64,000 nt of DNA from an uncultured Lachnospiraceae bacterium (GTDB taxonomy: Bacteria; Bacillota; Clostridia; Lachnospirales; Lachnospiraceae), in NCBI GenBank assembly GCA_910584205.1, contig CAJUAA010000001.1:66651-130650 (forward strand). The letters are read 5' to 3'. The translations under genes and the position numbers were made by a program. The notes under the pieces are model-generated. The model saw only the letters and a list, made by a program, of their open reading frames with translations, did not search any database and had not been told where the DNA came from. Below are positions 41,136-49,104 of the stretch, one piece after another (within the stretch, counting starts at the first letter, position 1; each line of letters begins with the position of its first letter).

Positions 41136-42380
41136 ATGAGAAAAAGAAACGGAAGGCCGCTGATGGCGTGGATTCTGTGCATGACGGCCATGGCGGCGCT
41201 GTTGTCCGGCTGCGCGAAAAAGAATGCGGGATATACAAGTAAAAGAGAGGCGGACGGCGAGATGCGCGGAGTGTGGGTGAGCACCGTCTGGGGGCTGGAC
41301 TATCCGTCGGCGCCGACCACCTCGGCGGAGGAACTGAAAAGCCAGGCGGACGCCATACTGGAGGGAGCGGATCAGTATGGATTTAACACGGTTTTTCTGC
41401 AGGTGCGCCCCTGCTCTGACGCGCTCTATCCGTCGAAGATCTATCCGTGGAGCAAATATCTGACCGGGCAGCAGGGGACGGCTCCCGACGGGGAGTTTGA
41501 TCCGCTGGCCTACTGGATCGAAAAGGCCCATGAGCGGGGGCTGGAGCTGCATGCGTGGATCAATCCCTACCGGGTGGCCAGATCCGCGGGCGACTGGGAC
41601 CTGCTGGCGGCGGACTCGCCGGCCCTCCTGCATCCGGAATGGGTGATTCCCTACGGAGACGGGCATTATTTTGACCCGGCGCTGCAGGAGGTGCGTCAGC
41701 TTGTCATCGACGGGGCGGTGGAGCTGGCGGAAAACTACGAGCTGGACGGCATCCATATGGACGATTATTTCTATCCGGGGGCGGAGTTTGACGACGCCGC
41801 TTCCTACGAGGTCCTGGGAGGAGAATTTGCGGACATCGGGGACTGGCGGCGCCACAATGTGGATCTGCTGATACAGGGGATGGATGAGACGCTGCATAAA
41901 TTAAAGCCGGATCTGGAATTCGGCGTCAGCCCGGTGGGAATCTGGGCCAGCGACGCCATGCATCCGGAGGGCAGCGCCACCACCGGGCCGTTCAATTCCT
42001 ATTTCGGCGTCTATGCGGATACGAAAAAATGGGTGGAAGAAGGATGGGTGGATTACATCGCGCCCCAGCTCTACTGGGCGGCGGGAGACGCGGAGTATGA
42101 TTTCAACGTCCTGATCGACTGGTGGTCGAATCTGGTGGCGGGCACCGAAGGAGACGTGAAGCTGTACATCGGTCTGGCGGACTACAAGACCGCGGAGGAG
42201 GGAACCGAGGACAGCCCCTGGTACGAAGGAAAGGAGATCGCTGTACAGGTCCGCGCCTGCGCGGATGCGGAGCATGTGGACGGCACGATCCATTTCCGGT
42301 ACCGGTTCATAGAGGCCGATCCCCATCTGCAGCAGGTGCTGAAGGAAGCATACGGCGTAGAAGATTCCGCCGCTCCGTAA
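41136..42380 (+). CDS. GHL10-family lipoprotein (DUF187, YngK-like)
   Basis: A 414-aa exported lipoprotein: lipobox LLSGC with Cys26 follows a hydrophobic signal. The domain (residues about 40-345) is the GHL10 TIM barrel: RGVWVSTVWGLDYPS, GFNTVFLQVRPCSDALY, LHAWINPYRV, LDGIHMDDYFYP and VDYIAPQLYW. Family members are predicted glycoside hydrolases; the Asp pair in IHMDDY and later acidic residues would be catalytic. Placed among glycan synthesis genes, it may trim or recycle the surface polymer. AGGAGG stands before the start. The C-terminal 50 residues are less conserved. Confidence 0.85.
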   Translation: MRKRNGRPLMAWILCMTAMAALLSGCAKKNAGYTSKREADGEMRGVWVSTVWGLDYPSAPTTSAEELKSQADAILEGADQYGFNTVFLQVRPCSDALYPSKIYPWSKYLTGQQGTAPDGEFDPLAYWIEKAHERGLELHAWINPYRVARSAGDWDLLAADSPALLHPEWVIPYGDGHYFDPALQEVRQLVIDGAVELAENYELDGIHMDDYFYPGAEFDDAASYEVLGGEFADIGDWRRHNVDLLIQGMDETLHKLKPDLEFGVSPVGIWASDAMHPEGSATTGPFNSYFGVYADTKKWVEEGWVDYIAPQLYWAAGDAEYDFNVLIDWWSNLVAGTEGDVKLYIGLADYKTAEEGTEDSPWYEGKEIAVQVRACADAEHVDGTIHFRYRFIEADPHLQQVLKEAYGVEDSAAP

Positions 42381-42407
42381 AAGGAGAGCGGCGCAGGGAA
42401 TTTTTTT
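42369..42407 (+). terminator. Terminator after the GHL10 gene
   Basis: GCCGCTCC (42369-42376) pairs with GGAGAGCGGC (42383-42392) with a small bulge, followed by ATTTTTTT (42400-42407). It ends the + strand glycan run. A GCGGC/GCCGC pairing over the next 30 bases could serve the opposite gene from the other side. Confidence 0.65.
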
Positions 42408-42438
42408 CGCTTGTAAAGCCGCTTTTTAAAACTGCATT

Positions 42439-43536
42439 TTATGAGAGCATACTGTCCAGCAGCTCCTCCCACTTTTTCAGAATGGGTTCCAGCCGGAATT
42501 TCTCCATGCCAAGACCGGTGTTCTGGATGAAACGCTCCCGAAGGGCCGTATCCTCCATGAGCAGCAGGATCTTTTCCGCCATCCGGTTCAGATCAAAGGG
42601 CGGGATCAGAAAGCCGTTCTGCCCGTCTTCGATGATGATGGAGGGCCCGTAGGGGACGTCAAAGCTGACGCAGGGCACGCCGCAGGCCTTCGCTTCCAGG
42701 ATGCACATGCCGAAGGGCTCTGTCCGTGACGCAAGGACACACAGGGACGTGCGCTTCAGATAATCCTCCACATGGTTCACCACGCCGGTCAGGATCAGCC
42801 GGTCCTCCAGGCGGCAGCGGCTCCTGACGTCCTCCAGGATGCCCCTGTATTCTCCCTCGCCGAGAAAATACCATTTCCAGTCCGCATGGGCCTGAAGGAC
42901 CTTCGGGACGATCTGCGCCAGCAGGTCGATGCCCTTGAAGCTGTTGAGCCGGCCCACGGTGAGGATCATCTTTTCCCGGCTGTCCGCACTGGTCGGACAG
43001 TCAAAACTGGATTCCAGGGGATTGAAAATATAATCGATCCGGTCCCGGCGTTTCAGCTTCTCCTGATAATTACGCAGATCCTGAGGAGTCAGAACGACCA
43101 TGTAGTCGGCAAACCGGGCGGAAAAGGCGGCAATGATCCTCCGATAAAGGGATTCCTGCTCATAATAATAATGAAAATGTTCCCAGGCCAGGACCTTTGC
43201 GGGGGTTCCAAAGGCGGCGGGGATGGACAGAATGTCCAGCACCAGATCAATGTCGATGATCACGTCGATCCGGTGCTTTTTGATAAAACGGCGCAGGGCA
43301 GGCAGCAGAGGCAGGTAGCCGGGCCCCGGGGAGATCCACTTTCCGCCGTCCTTCAGCCGGTATCTGGGGATATCCGGCGAGAGGAAAAAGGAAGGCTCCT
43401 GCCGGCCCTCTACGATGCTGAGAAAGCAGATCCGGTAGTTTCCGGCGGCGGCAAGCCCGTTGGCAATGATCGTGGACACACGCTCCGTTCCGCCGGGCCT
43501 GGTAATATCTCCTGAGAAAAAACAGATATTTTTCAT
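42439..43536 (-). CDS. Family 4 glycosyltransferase
   Basis: A 365-aa GT-B enzyme. SGDITRPGGTERVSTIIANGL is the donor-loop block of the N-terminal half; MILTVGRLNSFKGIDLLAQIV, YFLGEGEYRGIL and ASRTEPFGMCILEAKACG (E-x7-E) mark the C-terminal half, then FDVPYGPSIIIEDGQNGFLIP. The layout resembles GalNAc or glucose transferases that extend surface glycans (EpsD/CapM-like). The start at 43536 follows AGGAG on the minus strand by about 7 bases; the frame is open 39 codons further up but these are not conserved-looking. It is the only glycosyltransferase of this region on the minus strand and ends facing the GHL10 gene. Confidence 0.85.
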   Translation of the reverse strand: MKNICFFSGDITRPGGTERVSTIIANGLAAAGNYRICFLSIVEGRQEPSFFLSPDIPRYRLKDGGKWISPGPGYLPLLPALRRFIKKHRIDVIIDIDLVLDILSIPAAFGTPAKVLAWEHFHYYYEQESLYRRIIAAFSARFADYMVVLTPQDLRNYQEKLKRRDRIDYIFNPLESSFDCPTSADSREKMILTVGRLNSFKGIDLLAQIVPKVLQAHADWKWYFLGEGEYRGILEDVRSRCRLEDRLILTGVVNHVEDYLKRTSLCVLASRTEPFGMCILEAKACGVPCVSFDVPYGPSIIIEDGQNGFLIPPFDLNRMAEKILLLMEDTALRERFIQNTGLGMEKFRLEPILKKWEELLDSMLS

Positions 43537-43590
43537 AAACAACTCCTGTTCTGATGCGTATTTTTTGGCAAAATTTTTATAAAAAAGCTC

Positions 43591-43619
43591 TTGACTTTTT
43601 GTGGGTCCCGTAGTAGAAT
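43591..43619 (+). promoter_or_regulatory. Promoter of the tRNA-Gly pair
   Basis: TTGACT (43591-43596), a 17-base spacer and TAGAAT (43614-43619): a near-consensus housekeeping promoter about 90 bases ahead of the first tRNA. A perfect 9-bp inverted repeat, TATTGTTGT (43623-43631) with ACAACAATA (43647-43655), lies just after it in the precursor. Confidence 0.65.
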
Positions 43620-43660
43620 ATCTATTGTTGTGAAACGGAAGTGTTGACAACAATACCCCA

Positions 43661-43797
43661 AAAGGGTTTTACATACAGGCAAACAACCCGAAAGGGTTTT
43701 CACATATATGCGGGTGTAGTTCAATGGTAGAACACCAGCCTTCCAAGCTGGATACGTGGGTTCGATTCCCATCACCCGCTTCACCTGAAAGGGTTTT
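43661..43797 (+). repeat. AAAGGGTTTT spacer repeats around tRNA genes
   Basis: AAAGGGTTTT occurs at 43661-43670, 43691-43700 and 43788-43797, each followed by a similar ACATAYA/ATATATA run, one copy ahead of each tRNA plus one more in the leader. These may be remnants of duplication of a tRNA transcription unit. Confidence 0.45.
43710..43780 (+). tRNA. tRNA-Gly (anticodon TCC)
   Basis: A 71-nt cloverleaf. Acceptor GCGGGTG pairs with CACCCGC at the 3' end; the anticodon arm CCAGC-CTTCCAA-GCTGG carries TCC, reading GGA. The T arm has GGGTTCGATTCCC. CCA is not encoded. Confidence 0.93.
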
Positions 43798-43805
43798 ATA
43801 TATAC

Positions 43806-43877
43806 GCACGAGTGGCTCAGTGGTGGAGTATCGCCTTGCCAAGGCGAGGGTCGCGGGTTCGAATCCCGTCTCGTGCT
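43806..43877 (+). tRNA. tRNA-Gly (anticodon GCC)
   Basis: Acceptor GCACGAG pairs with CTCGTGC; the anticodon arm TCGCC-TTGCCAA-GGCGA carries GCC, reading GGC and GGU. T arm GCGGGTTCGAATCCCGT. It lies 25 bases after the first tRNA-Gly and shares its promoter and terminator. CCA is not encoded. Confidence 0.93.
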
Positions 43878-43890
43878 TTCTTTAAAAGGT

Positions 43891-43925
43891 GCGGAAACGT
43901 TGATTTTACAGCGTTTCCGCTTTTT
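43891..43925 (+). terminator. Terminator of the tRNA operon
   Basis: GCGGAAACG (43891-43899) pairs with CGTTTCCGC (43912-43920) and is followed by TTTTT. A clean intrinsic terminator 14 bases after the second tRNA. Confidence 0.8.
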
Positions 43926-44137
43926 GTGTTTCCATTTCGTTATGGGGAAAGTGCGGAATCTGTTTTCACTATAGCAAGTAATATTTGGATCGTCAACAGG
44001 GTTTTTAAAAGTTGCGGTGCAAAATATGCAGATAAAAGGGCAAAGTTTGCATGTATTGTAGAAAATGGTCGAATGTTTTTGTATAATTTTGGCAATTGTA
44101 TGTTATTGCTGAATTTTATATTCATTTTGGAGGGCAC

Positions 44138-45232
44138 ATGAGAGAAAAAAATCAGAATGAAATTGAAAATCTGGAGCGGGAAATTGAAAAGCAACAAAGA
44201 AATGTTTCTTTTGACACAAAGGAATACACAATTGAAATTATTGTTCAGAAATATTTGTCGGAAATAGACAATGAACAAAATGAATTTTTTGTTCCGGAAT
44301 ACCAGCGAGAATTTGTTTGGGATACTTTACGCCAGTCGCGGTTTATAGAATCATTGATGATTGGTTTGCCAATTCCGTATATTTTTCTGGCAGAGACATC
44401 CAAAGGACGATATGAGATAGTCGATGGATCGCAGCGAATTAGGACATTGGCTGCTTTTTTGAATGACGAATTGGTTATCAAAGGTCTGGAAAAAATAAAA
44501 GATTTAAATAAACTGTGTTTTTCGGATTTGGATATTTCTCGCCAGAGAAAATTCAAAAACATTTCTTTGAAAATGATTGTATTGTCAGAAAGAACAACAG
44601 ATGAAACCAAAAATGATATTTTTGAACGGATTAACAGAGGCAGTGATCTGCTTAAAGATATGGAATACAGAAAAGGAATATATAAAGGAAAATTTAATGA
44701 TTTCCTTTATAAACTGGCTCAAAATGAGCTTTATGTAAAATTGACTCCTATAGCAAAGTGGTTAATCAATCGTCAGGAAAGAGAAGAATTGTTATTAAGG
44801 TTTTTTGCTTTTTCCGAATGGTATCCGTCGTTTAGTGATTCGAGCGGGATATCGAAACAATTGGATAACTATATGAAAGAAAAGAATGAAGAGTTTAAAG
44901 ATGCATTAGAACAGGAAATGACAGAACGGTTCAATATAACAATGGAATTTGTAAAGAAATGTTATCCCTATGGTTTTGCAAAAAATACAAAAACGAAGCA
45001 GGTGGCCAGGCCGTATTTTGAGGCGTTATCAGTTGGTGCGTATCTGGCTTTAAAGGAAAACCCCAATTTAATAATTACGAAGGAGAGTGCAGAAAAATTA
45101 TTGACTGATCCGCAGTTTATTGCATCTGTTTCTGGAAGATATCAGACACATAGGGCTAAGACGATTAGGGCCCGAATCGATTTTGTGAAAGATGGTTTGA
45201 AACAATATGGGTATGTTGAGTGTAAAAAATGA
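44138..45232 (+). CDS. DUF262 (ParB-like nuclease-type) protein
   Basis: A 364-aa cytoplasmic protein with the DUF262 domain, related to ParB-type nucleotide hydrolases and nucleases of defence systems. Conserved blocks are FFVPEYQREFVWD (about 50-62), FIESLMIGLPIPYIFL, EIVDGSQRIRTLAAF (the DGxQR core) and FERINRGSDLL. No DUF1524 HNH domain follows, so it is not a complete GmrSD-type restriction enzyme. The start follows GGAGGG; TATAAT at 44082-44087 may be its -10. It is much richer in A and T than either flank and lies directly after tRNA genes, a frequent landing place for mobile DNA. The next gene (HEPN) overlaps its end by 26 bases. Confidence 0.85.
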   Translation: MREKNQNEIENLEREIEKQQRNVSFDTKEYTIEIIVQKYLSEIDNEQNEFFVPEYQREFVWDTLRQSRFIESLMIGLPIPYIFLAETSKGRYEIVDGSQRIRTLAAFLNDELVIKGLEKIKDLNKLCFSDLDISRQRKFKNISLKMIVLSERTTDETKNDIFERINRGSDLLKDMEYRKGIYKGKFNDFLYKLAQNELYVKLTPIAKWLINRQEREELLLRFFAFSEWYPSFSDSSGISKQLDNYMKEKNEEFKDALEQEMTERFNITMEFVKKCYPYGFAKNTKTKQVARPYFEALSVGAYLALKENPNLIITKESAEKLLTDPQFIASVSGRYQTHRAKTIRARIDFVKDGLKQYGYVECKK

Positions 45233-45851
45233 TTTGAAAAACAGATTTGCAGAAATAAATACCATGAAGAATATATTGGTTAAAAATCAATCTGTAGAGT
45301 GCCAGGTAGTATTAAAGTCTGCCTTGATTTTGATGTTGTATAATACAGTAGAGGGAATTGTCAGTAATGTGTTGACAGAATTGTTTGACAGAATTGCTGA
45401 GATTCAAATGTCAGTTACTGATTTGCCGGAAAGATTACAAAAGACTGTTTTTTCATATCATTTAGAACAAATAGGTCGAAAGCCGGAAAGATTGAAAGAA
45501 TTCAACCAGTGCAGTAATATAGAACTGTGTAAAATTTCCTATCTTGAGATCAGCAGGTCCATGAAGTTATATTCGGGAAATCTGGATTCTAAAAAAATCA
45601 GAGATATATCAAAGCGAATGGGAGTGGATTTGCCAAATAAAATAGATGTTCCAGAACTCATGGATGTGAAAGAGATCAGAAATAAACTGGCACATGGAGA
45701 AATCAGATTTTCCAATGCATGTCAAGATATGACCCTGCAGGAGTTGGAACAATTATGCAGTAAAGTTCAAAAATATTTGAATAATGTTATATGTTCATAT
45801 GAACGGTATTGCAATGATTTGCGAAATGAAAATGATGCTGCAGAGAGATAG
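45207..45851 (+). CDS. MAE_28990/MAE_18760-like HEPN protein
   Basis: A 214-aa, all-helical, AT-rich gene product. The HEPN RNase motif Rx4H is present as R158-NKLA-H163 in EIRNKLAHGE, at the usual place before the last helices; ALILMLYNTVEGIVSNV is the first core helix. HEPN proteins of this kind are toxins or RNases of defence and toxin-antitoxin systems. The start lies inside the preceding DUF262 gene, so the two are translationally coupled and likely act as a pair. A perfect hairpin terminator follows 14 bases after the stop. Whether it cuts RNA and what controls it is unknown. Confidence 0.82.
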   Translation: MGMLSVKNDLKNRFAEINTMKNILVKNQSVECQVVLKSALILMLYNTVEGIVSNVLTELFDRIAEIQMSVTDLPERLQKTVFSYHLEQIGRKPERLKEFNQCSNIELCKISYLEISRSMKLYSGNLDSKKIRDISKRMGVDLPNKIDVPELMDVKEIRNKLAHGEIRFSNACQDMTLQELEQLCSKVQKYLNNVICSYERYCNDLRNENDAAER

Positions 45852-45865
45852 TGTTTATACAATTT

Positions 45866-45912
45866 AAAACGGCTGCTGCTGAAATATCCGTTATTTCAGC
45901 AGCAGCCGTTTT
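45866..45912. terminator. Perfect 21-bp bidirectional terminator
   Basis: AAAACGGCTGCTGCTGAAATA (first 20 shown of 21 paired bases begin at 45866) and its exact reverse complement (45892-45912) enclose five loop bases. A-run before and T-run after make it work on both strands. It closes the DUF262-HEPN cassette. Confidence 0.85.
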
Positions 45913-45916
45913 CCCA

Positions 45917-45944
45917 TTGCAATCCGCGCCGGATGTGGTAGAAT
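45917..45944 (+). promoter_or_regulatory. Promoter of the radical SAM gene and following genes
   Basis: TTGCAA (45917-45922), a 16-base spacer and TAGAAT (45939-45944), 27 bases before the start of the next gene and directly after the terminator. Confidence 0.55.
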
Positions 45945-45970
45945 AGGTGCATACAGGAAAGAGGTGGCGT

Positions 45971-47617
45971 ATGAAGATTCTGCTGGCGGCCATAAACGCG
46001 AAATTCATCCACTCCAATCCTGCCGTGTACAGCCTGAAAGCGGCGGCAGGCCTTTCGGGGGCGCAGGTGGAGATCGGGGAATACACGATCAATCAGAATA
46101 CCGACCATATCTTACAGGACATATACAGGAAGCAGCCGGACGTGGTTGCTTTTTCCTGCTATATCTGGAACCGCCGGATGGTGGAGGAACTGATCCGGGA
46201 GCTTCCGGAGGTGCTGCCGGGCGTCCGGCTGTGGGCAGGCGGCCCGGAAGCCACCTGGGATGCGGAAGGGTTTCTGGAAGTGTGCCCGGAGATGTCGGGA
46301 ATCATGCGGGGAGAAGGGGAAGAAACCTTTTGCCGGCTGGTGACATATTATATAGAAGGAGAGGGTTCGCTCTCCGGGATCCGGGGACTGACTTACCGGG
46401 GAGAGGACGGGCGGATCCATGAGACCGGGGACGCGGAGCTGCCGGATCTGGACCGGATTCCTTTTCTTTACCGGGACCCGGAAGCGTTTGAAAACCGGAT
46501 CGTGTATTATGAGTCCAGCAGAGGCTGCCCCTTCCGTTGCAGCTACTGCCTCTCCTCCGTGGAACGGCGGGTCCGTTTCCGAAGCATGGAGCTGGTGAAA
46601 AAAGAACTGAATATCTTTCTGGAGGCGCGGGTGCCGCAGGTAAAATTCGTGGACAGGACCTTTAATCTGGATCACGGCCGTACGGAGGAGCTGTGGAGGT
46701 GGATTGCGGAGCACGACAACGGCGTCACGAATTTCCATTTTGAGATCGGGGCGGATCTGCTCACGGACCGGGAGCTGGAGATCATAAGCCGCATGCGCCC
46801 GGGGCTGATCCAGCTGGAGATCGGGGTTCAGTCCGTCAATGAAGATACGATCCGTGAGATCGACCGCACCATGGATCTGGAGCGCCTGAAGGCGGCCGTG
46901 AGGGCGATCAGGGGTTTTCATAACGTGCACCAGCATCTGGATCTGATCGCCGGCCTTCCCTTTGAGGACCTGAAAAGCTTCCGGCGCTCCTTTGATGAAG
47001 TATTTGCCCTGGAACCGGAACAGCTGCAGCTTGGTTTTCTGAAGGTGCTGAAGGGTTCGAAGATGTATGAGAAGGCTTCGGAATATAGGATCAGGCGCCA
47101 TCGGGAACCGCCCTACGAGGTGTTTTCCACCCGCTGGATGTCCTATGGGGAGATCCTCCTTTTAAAAGGCGTGGAGGAGATGGTGGAAATCTATCATAAC
47201 AGCCATCAGTTTGAACAGACTCTTCGGGAACTGCTGAAAAGGTATGAATCCCCATTTGATTTTTTCCATGAACTTGCGGTATATTATGAGGACAGGGGGT
47301 ACCACCGGATCAACCACTCCCGGATGGCAAGGTATGAGATCCTGAGGGAATTTCTGAAGCATCAGGGATGGAGAGAACTGGTGTTTGATCAATGTATGGT
47401 CTACGATCTGTACGCCCGGGAGCATCTGAAGAGCCGCCCGGCCTTTGCGGAGGATTTAAGCCCTTACCGCGGGCAGCTGAAAGCGTATGAAAAAATTTAT
47501 GGAAAACAGGTTCACGTCGAAGTATTTTTATGTGAGGACAGACCGTGTTACGTGCTGTTTGACTATGGAAGGCGGGACCCCCTTACAAAGGAAGCCCATG
47601 TGGAGGTATTGCATTGA
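45971..47617 (+). CDS. B12-binding radical SAM protein with DUF4080
   Basis: A 548-aa enzyme. Residues 1-130 form a cobalamin-binding-like domain (KILLAAINAKFIHSNPAVYSL is its usual start). The radical SAM core (about 165-380) has the 4Fe-4S motif CPFRCSYC, and VKFVDRTFNLDHGRTEELW and LIQLEIGVQSVNEDTIREI typical of this family. The C-terminal part is DUF4080. The substrate is unknown. The start at 45971 follows AGAGGTGG; 8 extra upstream codons lack support. It overlaps the endonuclease III gene by four bases (TTGA). Confidence 0.85.
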   Translation: MKILLAAINAKFIHSNPAVYSLKAAAGLSGAQVEIGEYTINQNTDHILQDIYRKQPDVVAFSCYIWNRRMVEELIRELPEVLPGVRLWAGGPEATWDAEGFLEVCPEMSGIMRGEGEETFCRLVTYYIEGEGSLSGIRGLTYRGEDGRIHETGDAELPDLDRIPFLYRDPEAFENRIVYYESSRGCPFRCSYCLSSVERRVRFRSMELVKKELNIFLEARVPQVKFVDRTFNLDHGRTEELWRWIAEHDNGVTNFHFEIGADLLTDRELEIISRMRPGLIQLEIGVQSVNEDTIREIDRTMDLERLKAAVRAIRGFHNVHQHLDLIAGLPFEDLKSFRRSFDEVFALEPEQLQLGFLKVLKGSKMYEKASEYRIRRHREPPYEVFSTRWMSYGEILLLKGVEEMVEIYHNSHQFEQTLRELLKRYESPFDFFHELAVYYEDRGYHRINHSRMARYEILREFLKHQGWRELVFDQCMVYDLYAREHLKSRPAFAEDLSPYRGQLKAYEKIYGKQVHVEVFLCEDRPCYVLFDYGRRDPLTKEAHVEVLH

Positions 47618-48246
47618 CAAAGAGAACAAAGGAGATCCTGGATCTTCTGGACCGGCAGTACGGGACGGAGTATGTGTGCTATCTGAATTATGAGACGCCG
47701 TGGCAGCTTCTGATCGCCACCATACTGAGCGCCCAGTGTACGGATGCCAGAGTAAATATTGTGACAAAGACGCTGTTTCGGAAATATGATACGCTGGAGA
47801 AATTTGCGTCCGCAAAGCTGGAGGAGCTGGAACAGGACATCAAACCCACCGGTTTTTATCACAATAAGGCGAAAAACATCATCGCGTGCACCAGAAGGCT
47901 GGTGGATGTCTACGGCGGGGAAGTCCCGAAGGATCTGGACGCGCTGACCTCGCTGGCGGGTGTGGGCAGAAAGACGGCAAATGTGATCCGGGGAAACATC
48001 TACCATGAACCCAGCGTGGTCGTGGACACGCATGTGAAGCGGATTTCCGGAAAACTGGGGCTTACAAAGGAAGAAGATCCGGTGAAGATCGAATACGACT
48101 TGATGAAAAAACTTCCGAAGGATCACTGGATCCTCTGGAATATCCACATTATTACGTTTGGAAGGACGATCTGTACCGCCAGAAACCCGAAATGTCAGGA
48201 GTGCTTTCTGACCGGATACTGCAGAGGATATAAAAAAGATGGTTGA
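47614..48246 (+). CDS. nth: Endonuclease III
   Basis: A 210-aa base excision repair enzyme that removes oxidised pyrimidines and nicks AP sites. The helix-hairpin-helix LTSLAGVGRKTANVI holds the catalytic Lys120; Asp138 lies in VVVDTHVKR. The 4Fe-4S cluster ligands are Cys187, Cys194, Cys197 and Cys203 (C-x6-C-x2-C-x5-C). All key residues are intact and the length is normal. The start is TTG, 7 bases after GGAGG, overlapping the preceding stop; the end overlaps the exonuclease gene. Confidence 0.95.
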   Translation: MTKRTKEILDLLDRQYGTEYVCYLNYETPWQLLIATILSAQCTDARVNIVTKTLFRKYDTLEKFASAKLEELEQDIKPTGFYHNKAKNIIACTRRLVDVYGGEVPKDLDALTSLAGVGRKTANVIRGNIYHEPSVVVDTHVKRISGKLGLTKEEDPVKIEYDLMKKLPKDHWILWNIHIITFGRTICTARNPKCQECFLTGYCRGYKKDG

Positions 48247-48949
48247 TGAATATGTGGCGGTGGATGTGGAGACCACCGGTCTGAGCCCGGAGCGGGACCG
48301 CCTGCTGGAGATCGGGGCGGTGCTGGTGCAGAACGGAAAAGTCTCAAAGACCTGGGGGACGCTGATCGATACGGGCCAGCCGGTGCCTCCGCGGATCAGG
48401 GAGCTGACCGGCATCACGGACGAGATGCGAAAAAGCGGCGTGCCGGTGAGGGAAGCGGTCCGGGGATTTCTGGAATTCCGGGGAAGGCTTCCTCTGGCAG
48501 GGCACAACATTCCCTTTGATTTTGCTTTTCTGAAACAGGCGGCGGTAAGAGAAGGGATGGAACTGGAAGCGGAGGCGCTGGATACGCTGAAGATTGCCAG
48601 AAAGACGCTGCCGTACCTGCCCTCGAAATCCCTGTCGGCACTGTGCGCGCTCTACCGGATCCATCCGGGCAGTGCGCACCGGGCGCAGGACGACGCCATG
48701 GCGGCCCATGAGCTGCTGCAGAAGCTGTGGGCGGAGTACGGGCAGCAGGTTCCGGATGCTTTTGTGCTTCAGAACCTGTTTTATACGGTGAAAAAACAGA
48801 GCCCCATCACAAATCGGCAAAAAGGATACTTGAAGGATCTGCTGAAATATCATAAAATAAAGACAGACATCTGTATTGAGGACATGACAAAAAGCGAAGC
48901 TTCCCGCATGATCGACCGGATCCTTCTGGAGCACGGCAGGATTATGTGA
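48239..48949 (+). CDS. DnaQ-like 3'-5' exonuclease (DEDDh)
   Basis: A 236-aa exonuclease of the DNA polymerase III epsilon family. Motif I is VAVDVETTGLSP with Asp9 and Glu11, motif II GHNIPFDFAFL, motif III HRAQDDAMAAH with the catalytic His and Asp. The last 60 residues (KKQSPITNRQKGYLKDLLK...) form an extra helical domain seen in clostridial stand-alone DnaQ proteins. It starts within the nth gene, suggesting a joint role in DNA repair or proofreading. Confidence 0.88.
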   Translation: MVDEYVAVDVETTGLSPERDRLLEIGAVLVQNGKVSKTWGTLIDTGQPVPPRIRELTGITDEMRKSGVPVREAVRGFLEFRGRLPLAGHNIPFDFAFLKQAAVREGMELEAEALDTLKIARKTLPYLPSKSLSALCALYRIHPGSAHRAQDDAMAAHELLQKLWAEYGQQVPDAFVLQNLFYTVKKQSPITNRQKGYLKDLLKYHKIKTDICIEDMTKSEASRMIDRILLEHGRIM

Positions 48950-48980
48950 CGGGATCTGAATGAAGAAAGGATGGGGCGAG

Positions 48981-49082
48981 ATGAATTTTTACAATGACAG
49001 GACGCGAAGGAAGATCGCGGCGGTGATCGTGATTCTGCTGGTGATCGCCATGGTGCTTCCGCTGCTTGTGTACGCATTATAG
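48981..49082 (+). CDS. Small single-helix membrane protein (33 aa)
   Basis: ATG at 48981 gives a 33-residue peptide: a basic start (MNFYNDRTRRKIAA) and one membrane helix (VIVILLVIAMVLPLLVY) ending ALstop. GGATGGGG is the ribosome site; an in-frame ATG at 48960 would add 7 residues. Arg-rich N-terminus followed by a single helix is the pattern of short regulatory membrane peptides of Firmicutes (Prli42 has a similar plan, but I do not claim identity). It sits between dnaQ-like and vanW genes with a 22-base gap to the latter. Confidence 0.6.
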   Translation: MNFYNDRTRRKIAAVIVILLVIAMVLPLLVYAL

Positions 49083-49104
49083 GTGAGGGTGAGGAGAAGA
49101 AGAG

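Noticed and set aside
44138..45232. GmrSD-type restriction enzyme
   Set aside because: The DUF262 part is present but the DUF1524 nuclease domain is missing, and the next gene is a HEPN protein.
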